Assembly: GCA_008921705.1 (NCBI GenBank)
Contig: VFFE01006842.1
Location: forward strand, 451,394 to 515,393
Source: Burhinus oedicnemus
Taxonomy: Eukaryota > Chordata > Aves > Charadriiformes > Burhinidae
Reading direction: 5' to 3'
Length of the DNA: 64,000 nucleotides
Shown here: positions 27,110 through 35,297 of the stretch, piece by piece
How positions within the stretch are numbered: position 1 is the stretch's first letter
Layout of the letters: each line of letters starts with the position of its first letter
Notes under the pieces: generated by a model
The model's input: the letters and a program-made list of their open reading frames with translations, nothing else
What the model was told of the DNA's origin: nothing
Databases searched by the model: none
Made by a program: the position numbers and the translations under genes

Positions 27110-27213
27110 AATGGGGATCGGGGATCGTCGCCTGGACGGGTGAACGGCGGCCGGAGCGGCAGGACCAGCCTGGCGGGGAGGACGCTCCCGGACCCGCAAG
27201 GAGGATGGAAGCC
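27110..27213 (+). other. Retroviral leader ending in a three-codon Gag-like start
   Basis: A GC-rich leader of about 95 bases separates the PBS from ATG at 27205-27207. The ATG is preceded by AAGGAGG and followed by GAA GCC, giving Met-Glu-Ala, the same start as alpharetroviral Gag. The leader is shorter than in leukosis viruses, so part of it may be missing. After GCC the sequence switches directly into the inverted LTR; the apparent continuation of the frame is antisense LTR and not Gag. It is a truncated remnant with no coding capacity. Confidence 0.65.
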
Positions 27214-27215
27214 CT

Positions 27216-27480
27216 TGTTGCCTTCGTTGGCGTGGCGACCTGGTTCAGGAACGACACGGCGGCCAACCCCAGGCCGCTCGGGCCATCAGCTCACAGACAC
27301 CAATGTGGTGGACGGCAAATGGCGTTTATTGCAAGGTAACACTGCGTTTTATAACTTGGGTTTACAACGTCACTTCCGTCTGCTCACATCATAAATTACA
27401 CGCTAATAGCTATCAGGAGAGGGACCCTATCTTCCCGTACAGCGCGATATCTTCCGACCGCCTGTCCCTAACTACCCACA
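27216..27480 (-). mobile_element. Right LTR arm, inverted (sense on the minus strand)
   Basis: Exact reverse complement of 26825-27089, starting TGTTGCC and ending CCCACA on the plus strand. Its TATA box and AATAAA lie on the minus strand, so its promoter points leftwards, towards the left LTR. The shared tract continues two bases into the centre (CT at 27214-27215), which equals the AG lying between U5 and the PBS in the left half. The right arm thus ends exactly where the PBS would begin. Confidence 0.88.
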
Positions 27481-27486
27481 AGATAG
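27481..27486 (+). repeat. Right target-site duplication AGATAG
   Basis: Perfect copy of 26819-26824, directly after the CCCACA terminus. Confidence 0.9.
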
Positions 27487-29459
27487 ATGTCTGATACAAT
27501 TTTTAAAATCACCTAAATATTTGACTCCCACTGATTTTAATTGGAGGAGGAGCCTGCATTCCTGTTGAGAATCCTATACATTGCATACCAGTGCTTTTAA
27601 ATGCTCTTTAAAAACTGTCACTGAATAAAGAATTTTGCATACCTTTCTTTATATGAGAAAATGATATGAGTAGGTCCTATATACACACATTCGTCATTTC
27701 AGATCTGGGTCCTAGATTTTCATGTAGAGTACATTCAATTTAGTCAGTCAATATAAAATTTGCATTGAAATTCAATAGATACACATTTGATCCGTAGCTC
27801 TTAATAGACAAGTTGAGAGATTTCTTTTTTACATTACTTTATTAATTGATCAGACAGAAAATAAACAGGAAAAGACATCTTTGTTGTCTAATAAGATACA
27901 AATTTTAGCACCCATTATAAAAAATTAGCTGAAATGTTATAATGTTTTATAATAAATAATTACAGAGACTTCAGTTCTGGCCAGATCCTATTTGGTCAAG
28001 ATAGCAAATAAATAACGTTAAGATTTGGATTCATCTTACTGAATGTAAACACCTACAGTACTGACACCTGTGCTTGAGTTAGTGTCCATATACTGCCTTT
28101 AAAATGAGCAGAGATAGGGACAAAACATCTTACTAGAACTAAGGGTGTGATTCATTTTATCCTGAATAGACTTCTAAAAGACTGTAGAATATCTCTGCCT
28201 ATTTGTCTCCACTGACTACAAAGGGACATCCACGTGACGAGGGTAGAAAACGGGGTAGAAATCGTATCTGACTGCATGCCCTGACAGCAGTGGGCTACAT
28301 CGTTCTAAAAGAAATCTGTGACATGCGTAATTAGCAGCGCTTCATGGAAGCTGTCATTTTACCATTTCTTTGCCTACTTGGTGTGTACCACTTCCAGGGT
28401 AAAACTGGACTGGACTGTTTTATTTTTGGTAATTTACATATAGAAACTCCTTGTAACCGAGTTTCTGGCGATGTGAGAAAGAACTCCATTTATTAATTTT
28501 TATTTTTTAAGAATAAAGGAGAATTTAGGAATAAGGAGAAGTTATTATGGTATTATATTTCAGAGACTTCTTTTATAAAAACAAACACTAACATTTAAGC
28601 CTAAAGTACTGTGTTTGGCATTTTTCTCTTTTAACTTAAAGGATATCCTTGCCAGGCAAGACAAATCACTCACTTCCAGATCCCAGTCAATTACTTCAAG
28701 AACTGCTGGAGAGTTTCACTTCTGAAGAATTAACTTTTTAGCTACCAGAGCTCTCAAAAGTGACAAATTGCCTAGCACGTAGCTTAAAAGATCATGGGGT
28801 AAAGAGAAATTTAGCGCTGTTTATGATTTCCTCCCTGGAAAGGATTGATTTTATTTCATTGCCATAGAAGCTGAACTGAACACCATATGTTCCAGGTTCA
28901 GTATTCAACAAGTGCTCTCGTTACTAGCTCTAGGACTAGCATCAGACACTCTCACTGGAGCTTGAAGTTTATGTTTTTGTGGATGAGCTCTACCTTTTCA
29001 TTGGTTCTAGATTAGACAAATGAAGGATAGCTCTTTTTATCATTCCCCTGGGGTTCCTGATGAAAAGCAGATGCTTCAGACTTCTCGTTCTTCAGGGCAG
29101 GAGGAAGGTCCTCTCAGGTGTTTGCAGGTATTTCCTGTAGTGTTGATGGATATTCCAAACACAATCACAGCAGTAATCAAGAAACCAACATAATAAACTA
29201 CTCAGTGTAGTTAATCACTAAGTGTCCTAACATAAATAGTGCCTGCAAAAAAATAAAATCCCAAATCTAGGAAGAGCAAACTCAAGGACTCAAAGAATGT
29301 GTCAGAATTAAACAATTGGTATTTAACTTCTTTAACATCTCCATTATGACATGTTTTTGACTATAGAGCAGCCCTCTGAAATAGAAATATTACAGACTGG
29401 CTTATCTCATGTGCTATCTCCCACCAACATCTGATGCACCATGTTCAGAAACAGACTTC

Positions 29460-29483
29460 GTGATGATGATGGTGATGATGATA
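29460..29483. repeat. Short GAT trinucleotide repeat
   Basis: TGATGATGATGGTGATGATGAT, a short trinucleotide repeat with one interruption and no coding context. Confidence 0.8.
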
Positions 29484-31671
29484 GGATGGTATTTGGAAAT
29501 AATTTTATCGAATGCTGTCTGAAAAAAATGTCCCTATTTTGTACATACAGTTGGCATTTTCATAAATGAAACAAACACCTGCACGCACAAGCAGTCCTAG
29601 CTCATATAAATGCAAAGTTTATGAGTTTGGACATCTGTGTTTGCTAACAGTTGTCACCATAATTTAGAGGGTCTCGGGAAGCGAAGGGTTATGGAATTAA
29701 TCTTGACATATATTTCTGAAGATGAAGTTTTTTATGTAGACTGTCTGCTACTTGTCAACGTGTATGTGTATATTTTATTAAAATGTACAATGTATTAAGG
29801 CATAAACTACTATATTTTATACATGGATATTATTTTTCTATTTGTACAGGTCCAAATTCAAGAAGACATTTAAATATTTATCTATCATGCCTTCAATTAC
29901 TTCATTTACATACGTTAAATAATTTTCCAAAACAAGGATACTTTTCTGAATCAGGGCCAGAAAGATACTGTTGTTAGTTACGTAGTTATTTCTTTTTATC
30001 AGTTGATACAATAAAGCATGCATATCTCCTTAAGGTTACAAAAATGTTATTCTATAAAATCCAGTGATTTCATTGGCTGGCTAATTGATTTTCAGGAGAG
30101 AATCAAGAAATGACTATCTCATTAACAAGCAGAGCTTGGCAGACAGGATCCACTGGTTTAGCCAGAGGGACAGAAAAACACACAGATGGAAGAATAAAAA
30201 CCACGCAAACAGAAAATATTGTAGCCAAAGGCTCCAGTCATTGTTCAAACTTCTCTAACCTGTACTTTAAGGTATTTTTAATCTTATCTCTTTTTATTTA
30301 CAGTGGCAGATAAAGCAAATATATAAAATGCTACATTGGTAGGAGAACAGGTTGTTTTGTTTATTAAGTCAAAGTGAAATGTTGATTTACACTAAGAACA
30401 TAAAAAAAGCAAAAGGGAGATGATTACAGCTTCACTTTGGCTGCTCAGATTCTAATAATCTTCTATATGTAATGAGACTGGGGAATGGAGAAGCCTTTTC
30501 CTGACAATGCTGGCAGCAGGATAACTTCTACACGCTATTGATTTTTCTTCATTGATTGTAATCTTCCTCTTCCTGAGCGTCTGTCTTTGCTTCTCTGACA
30601 TATTGAACACTGAATAGTCCCTGAGTAATTCTTGAACAGTTTGGGATCATTTTTATTTTCACAGGACAGTTGAGACCAATGGAGTGATTTATGTATACTT
30701 TGGAAGGCAAAACAAAACAGTACTGCTCTGGGAATAAATACGGACACAAAGATTTTTTTTTTTTTTAAAAAAGAAAAGCATCTCCCCTCTTCCCTCCTCT
30801 CCAACCCCCCTTTACTTCCACACTCCAATAATTTCATAAGTATCTGCCAAATCATGTAGAGGAGAACAGTAAAGCATAAACAGCTCTCACAGCTGTGATT
30901 TCAGCCATGATTGATGATGAAATACCACTGGAGGGATAGCAGGAAAATGAATATTTATTAATGATATAAAGTGCCGCTGGTTTAAAATCCAAAGAGATCC
31001 ATCATTTTATATCCATGGGATGTATGCATTGAAAGCGGAATGTTCAATAAAAGGAGCCAAATACCTTAGTCAAAACATAAGTAATTCCAGTGGGCTGCTG
31101 ATTGAATTCCTTTCTTAAAGTGAGCTAACCATAGTGGTTTTCATAAAGATTTTATTCCCACTTAAGCTACCATTAACATTACATGAATAGTAGATCATGT
31201 AGGCCTAGCCTAGAAAAAAACTGCAGTAGCAATTGCTTTAGCATATTATAAAAACACATAGCTATGCACAACTATCATCCATATAATACTAACATGCAAT
31301 TTACAATGATTTTCTGCAAAGGTAAAGGCTCCACAATTGTTTGATTTGTAACAGTTGACTTTTTCTGCCATGACTTCATTAGTTTTTATTTTATGAAGCT
31401 GATAGGTCAGATAACCTGTACCACACTGCTACAGGCAGCTTTGCATATCTTTTATTCACAGCAGAATTTTGCTCTGAATGATCCTAGTCTTTTAGAAGTT
31501 AAATAAGGCAATTTCTGGCTTATCTGATATGCAAAACACTTTTTTTTCATTTTGTTTTGAAAAAGGAAAAAAAATCAAAAAAAAATCCTTGTGCCTTTCT
31601 CTTTTGAATGGAGGCCCGATTAGGAAGTATTGTCCTATGCTGATCCTTTTTTTTTCTCTGATGTTTTTCCA

Positions 31672-31813
31672 GCCTGTTATATGGGATGAGCTTGTTCAGA
31701 CAATAAAAAATGTAGCTGCTGTGCTGACAGCAAAGGAGAAATTGACTGATGGAATTCAACTGCATAATTTAACATACGGCTTTCAAGTCAGGCTGGAAGT
31801 TCCAGAATGTTAA
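31672..31813 (+). other. Weak exon candidate
   Basis: A long T-rich tract ending in TTTTTCCAG (about 31645-31671) resembles a splice acceptor. It is followed by 47 open codons beginning PVIWDELVQTIKNVAAVLTA and ending at a TAA at 31811-31813. Composition is protein-like, but I do not recognise the sequence, no donor site or neighbouring exon is evident, and frames of this size occur by chance. Transcript data or conservation in other birds would be needed to accept it. Confidence 0.15.
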
Positions 31814-31927
31814 ACTTTGGCTAATGGATAGTGCTGAGAAAGGCAGGGTTCAGAGGAAGTCTAAAAATGGATCAAAAGCATACTCTTGGCTAAAAATGGA
31901 AACAAAATATTTATTTACTTTGATTTG

Positions 31928-31931
31928 GGGA

Positions 31932-32011
<80 letters not shown>

Positions 32012-32086
32012 AGGAAGGAAAGGAAAGAAGGAAGGAAGGAAGGAAGGAAGGAAGGAAGGAAGGAAGGAAGGAAGGAAGGGAGGAAG
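31928..32086 (+). repeat. Compound (GAAA)n-(GGAA)n microsatellite, left half
   Basis: About 84 bases of GAAA repeats (31928-32011) change into about 70 bases of GGAA repeats (to about 32083), directly abutting a CR1 copy. It is pure purine on the plus strand. The long frames read through it (KERK- or SFFL-type repeats) are artefacts of the tetranucleotide. Confidence 0.95.
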
Positions 32087-32635
32087 TATCCCTGTATTCA
32101 GTGCTGGTGAGGCCACAGCTTGAATACTGTGTTCATTTTGGGTGCCACAGTATAGGAGGGACATTGAGGTGCTGGAGCGTGTCCAGAGAAGGGCAACAAA
32201 GCTGGTGAGGGGTCTGGAGAACATGTCTTATGAGGAGTGGCTGAAGGAATTAGGATTGTTTAGCCTGGAGAAGAGAAGGCTCAGGGGAGACCTTACCGCT
32301 CTCTAAAACTACCTGAAGGGAGGTTGTAGTGAGGCGGGAGCTGGTCTCTTCTCCCAAGTAACCAGCGATAGGACAAGAGGAAACAGGTTCAAGTTGCGCC
32401 AGGGGAGGTTTAGGCTGGACATTAGGAAAAAATTTTTCACTGCAAGAGTTCTCAAACATTGGAACAGGCTGCCCAGGGAGGTGGTTGAGTCACCATCCCT
32501 AGAAGTGTTTAAAAGTTGTGTAGATGTGGTGCTGAGAGATATAGTTTAGTGGCAGCCCTGGTAGAGTAGGGTCAATGGTTGGACTAGATGATCTTAAAGG
32601 TCTTTTCCAACCTAAACAATTCTATGATTCTATGA
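32087..32635 (+). mobile_element. CR1 LINE, 5'-truncated, inserted in a purine microsatellite
   Basis: About 550 bases of the CR1 3' end in plus orientation. It starts at TATCCCTGTATTCAGTGCTG (the reverse-transcriptase C-terminal coding region), passes through recognisable landmarks (GTGTCCAGAGAAGGGCAACA, GGAACAGGCTGCCCAGGGAG, GGTTGGACTAGATGATCTTA) and ends with the diagnostic tail ATTCTATGATTCTATGA. The coding frame is broken by stops, for example in the CTCTCTAAAACTACCTG region, so it is dead. The 5' truncation is typical of CR1 retrotransposition. Purine repeats flank both sides, so no target duplication can be defined. Confidence 0.93.
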
Positions 32636-32725
32636 TTTGAAGGACGGAAGGATGGAAGGACGGAAGGACGGAAGGAAGGAAGGAAGGAAGGAAGGAAAGA
32701 AAGAAAGAAAGAAAGAAAGAAAGAG

Positions 32726-32772
<47 letters not shown>

Positions 32773-32805
32773 AGGAAAGAAGAAAGAAAAAGAAAAAGAA
32801 AAAGC
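32636..32805 (+). repeat. Compound (GGAC/GGAA)n-(GAAA)n microsatellite, right half
   Basis: After the CR1 tail come GGAC/GGAT/GGAA units (to about 32695), then GAAA units (to about 32775), then AAGAAAAAGAAA. The order is the mirror of the left half, so CR1 probably entered the GGAA core of an existing GAAA-GGAA-GAAA array. Confidence 0.93.
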
Positions 32806-33659
32806 AAGCATCTAATTGATACTGTTGGCATTTGGACAGTGAGAAAAAACGCACACGCTGTACACAGCAAGAGGAGAATCATTACATCATATAAAATTAA
32901 GAGGAAGCAACTGGACAGCAAGTGATCTCTTCCCTTTTACAAACATTGCCCTTATTCAAACTCAACAGAGCTTCACCAGATCAATGGGTTCAGTATCATG
33001 CTATATGTTCACAGCCCTTGGTTGAAAACCACCTGCATTTCTCACTGTATTTATTATTGTGTTACCTGGGCTTTACAGTTGCCTAAATAATGAGTCCATA
33101 AAGGACAAGTGCAGGCAGTAGGGCAAGGAGATGGGAGAAGAGGAGAGAGTTTTGGTGGCTAAACCCCTGGAGAATCAGATGTTTATTGCTGCTGGAGAAA
33201 GAGTGTAAAATCCAGACTTGATTAAATAGATCTGCTATTTAATGACTTTTTGCCATATAGTCTCATTTTAAAAAAGGATATAGGAGCTAAAAGGTTAAAA
33301 AGAGTGAACTGTTGTAGCACAACGAATTATTGTAAAAGCAAATGAGCCGTACACAGCTTTGCTCATCCTGAGTGCTGAGCCAGCATTTTGCCATCGCTGC
33401 CTTCCCAAGTTATTCCCAGCAGCTGCAGTGTGTAAGGAAGGTTAGAAGTATCTTTTCTGAAAAACAGCCACTCCTGTGTGAAATACAGTATAAAGTTAGC
33501 ACTCATTTTGGGAAGAATAATGACAGTGATCTGTGTTTTCATGTAAGGAGATCAGAACATTTCCTTCAGGCTAGCAAACATATATTGCAAGCGTAGGTGA
33601 ACTGAAAGACACAGAAATCAACTAGTGCTCATAATGACAAGGGCTTCGATTAATTTTGT
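32806..33659. other. Non-coding stretch, nothing specific
   Basis: AT-rich sequence with short chance frames only. No mobile element, RNA gene or simple repeat recognised. Confidence 0.5.
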
Positions 33660-33890
33660 CTAATGTTAGGGATGGGATTCAGTTTCTTCTTTAAACACCT
33701 GAGTCTCAGTTCTGCCTATATGGGCATCCGCGGCCATTTGAAATGCCCTAGAGTATCCTTTCTGCTGTCCTGCTGCCTATGTGGATGGATATACAGATCC
33801 ATCATTTGGCAGCTCTAGTGGCTTTAGATGTCCAGGTGGTGCTCTCAGAGATAGGTTCATCAGGTAGCTACAGAGCCCAGGAGCATTCCC
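33660..33890 (+). repeat. Probable old dispersed repeat of unnamed family, copy 1
   Basis: The core at 33734-33758 (CCATTTGAAATGCCCTAGAG and five further bases) matches 21 of 25 positions in 46628-46652, and an upstream TAAACA...GTCT motif occurs in both. The outer limits are guesses. I cannot name the family; it may be an eroded LTR or DNA transposon. Confidence 0.4.
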
Positions 33891-34686
33891 CCTTCCTGGT
33901 CTGATAGTTGCAAGGCTGCTGCAGTTCCTTGTCCCCAGGTCAGATCAGTAGAGAGGCACATGTACACACACATACACAAAACATAAACAGAACTGGCCCC
34001 ACAGAGGAAAGTGAGCATTTATTGCCATCTGCATAATCACACTCAACACTCACATGTGCGTGAGCAGCAGAGGTGCTCCATCCTGCTCCTCTTCTCCAGC
34101 CGATCTGCGTTGAAGCCTGCTGGTGGGATATAGACACACACCATGTGGGTCTCTACAGGAGCCGGCCTCATTCAATCTACTCAGCAGCTGGTTCCCAAAC
34201 CCCGATGCCCTCCAGTTGCTCATACTGAACTCTCAAGGCCATGAATTTCACAGCCAAGAGCAGGGCACAGTCAGACCAGTGTACTGAAACCCAGCCCCCT
34301 TTGTCCCCTATTTTCCCACACTTTTCTTCCCTGGTACCCCTTGATCTCTCATTTGCCCACCTTTGGTCCTTCTCCTATATGTCCCATAATAGGTTTTGCA
34401 CCTTCCCACAACCCTTTAAGCACCCCACAATAATTTCCTACACAAACCGAAAGTCCTCTTCCCCTGCTTCCCATACTCAGCCCTGTACTCCTGTAGACAA
34501 ACATTTCTTTTAACATACAAGCGCTCAGGGGGAGAAGAGCTCTCCCATGGCTCGTCTTGGTGGGGTTCAGACCAGGGACAACAAATGGATTCAAGGGTGA
34601 CGACACTTAGATAACTTTTAGGCCTTTAAAGGTAGATAAACCAAATCCCATCCAAGGAGTGAATTGTACGTTGGGGCCTGGAATGC
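33891..34686. other. Non-coding stretch before the second LTR
   Basis: Moderately GC-richer than average, with overlapping short frames on both strands and no domain. A short CA-rich patch lies at 33960-33980. No gene supported. Confidence 0.45.
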
Positions 34687-35297
34687 TGGACTGTATTGGG
34701 TCTGGCTGGGATGGAGTAGAATTTCCCTCACAGTGCTGGGCTTTGTATTTGCAGCTGGACCTGTGCTGGTAACACACCAATGTTTTGGCTGCTGCTGAGC
34801 AGTGCTTGCACAGCATCAGGCTGTGTCTCCAGCATCCCTCCCCCCACCTCCACAAGGCCAGTAGGCTGGAGGTGGGCAAGAGTTTGAGAGGGGACATAGC
34901 CAGAACAGCTGACCCAAACTGACCAAAGGGATATTCCGTACCATATGACATCATGCCCAGCAACAAAAGCTAAGAGAAAGGGAGGGGGAGTGGGAGGGGA
35001 GAGAAGTGGGGGCATTTGTTATTAAGGTGTTTGCCTTCCAAAGCAACCACTACACATATGGAGGTCCTGCTTCCCAGGAACTAGTTGGTCATCACCTGCT
35101 GATGGGAAGTAGAGAACAAGTCTTCATGTTTTCCTTTGGTTCTGTGTATCGCCAATGCTTTTCTTTATTAAACTGCCTTTATCTCAACCCGTGAGTTTTT
35201 AATCTTATTTTCTCCCCCTGTCCCACAGAGGACAAGGAGTGAGGGAGCAGCTTGGTGGGCACCTGGCAGCCAGCCGAGGTCAACCCTCCACAAGGAC
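34687..35297 (+). mobile_element. Solo LTR, second ERVL-like copy
   Basis: The LTR is 34692-35292, beginning TGTATTGGGTCTGGCTGGGA and ending AACCCTCCACA, so both TG and CA termini are preserved. Flanking bases are TGGAC (34687-34691) and AGGAC (35293-35297), a 5-bp target duplication with one change. The central block (34896-34957: GACAGCTGACCCAAACTGACC, then ATTCCGTACCATATGACATC) is shared with the LTR at 22925. ATTAAA at 35167-35172 is the likely polyadenylation signal. No internal viral sequence is attached, so it is a solo LTR in plus orientation. The open frames inside it on both strands are not genes. Confidence 0.85.

Larger units (their letters stand above)
26825..27480. mobile_element. 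Palindromic alpharetrovirus-like element: LTR, PBS, leader, inverted LTR
   Basis: A 656-bp unit between two copies of AGATAG. The left 265 bases (26825-27089) form an LTR reading 5'-TG...CA-3'. The right 265 bases (27216-27480) are its exact reverse complement, with no mismatch or gap found when read base by base. Identity extends two more bases (27090-27091 against 27215-27214). The 122-base centre holds a primer binding site complementary to tRNA-Phe, a GC-rich leader and ATG-GAA-GCC at 27205-27213. Both outer ends are U3 ends. The unit lacks gag beyond three codons and all of pro, pol and env, so it cannot be autonomous. It is GC- and CpG-rich in AT-rich surroundings, which fits a recent arrival. 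Long open frames across it on both strands are consequences of the palindrome. It may be one aberrant integration, a member of a non-autonomous family, or (less likely given the duplication) an assembly error. Confidence 0.9.
27487..31927. other. AT-rich non-coding stretch
   Basis: No supported gene. It contains a short GAT/ATG repeat (29460-29483) and a T-run (30753-30766). The stretches 28200-28400 and 30860-31080 look less degenerate than their surroundings and could be conserved non-coding sequence, but only an alignment could show this. A weak exon candidate at 31672-31813 is listed separately. Confidence 0.5.

Noticed and set aside
26825..27480. Interpretation as a DNA transposon with terminal inverted repeats
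   Set aside because: The arms have full LTR organisation (TG/CA ends, TATA, AATAAA, R, U5), a PBS directly follows U5, and the duplication is 6 bp; an LTR origin explains all of this.
26825..27480. Interpretation as two solo LTRs inserted independently in opposite orientation
   Set aside because: There is one pair of duplications at the outermost ends, none at the inner ends, and the centre is viral PBS and leader and not host DNA.
26817..27494. Open frames of up to 149 codons on both strands over the palindromic element
   Set aside because: They share the same peptide from opposite strands because the arms are inverted copies; they read antisense LTR and are not genes.
31824..32224. Long lysine/arginine-rich and phenylalanine/serine-rich frames
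   Set aside because: Translations of GAAA/GGAA tetranucleotides, which lack stops on both strands.
32584..32921. Overlapping frames in several phases at the right microsatellite
   Set aside because: Same tetranucleotide artefact, extended into the CR1 tail.
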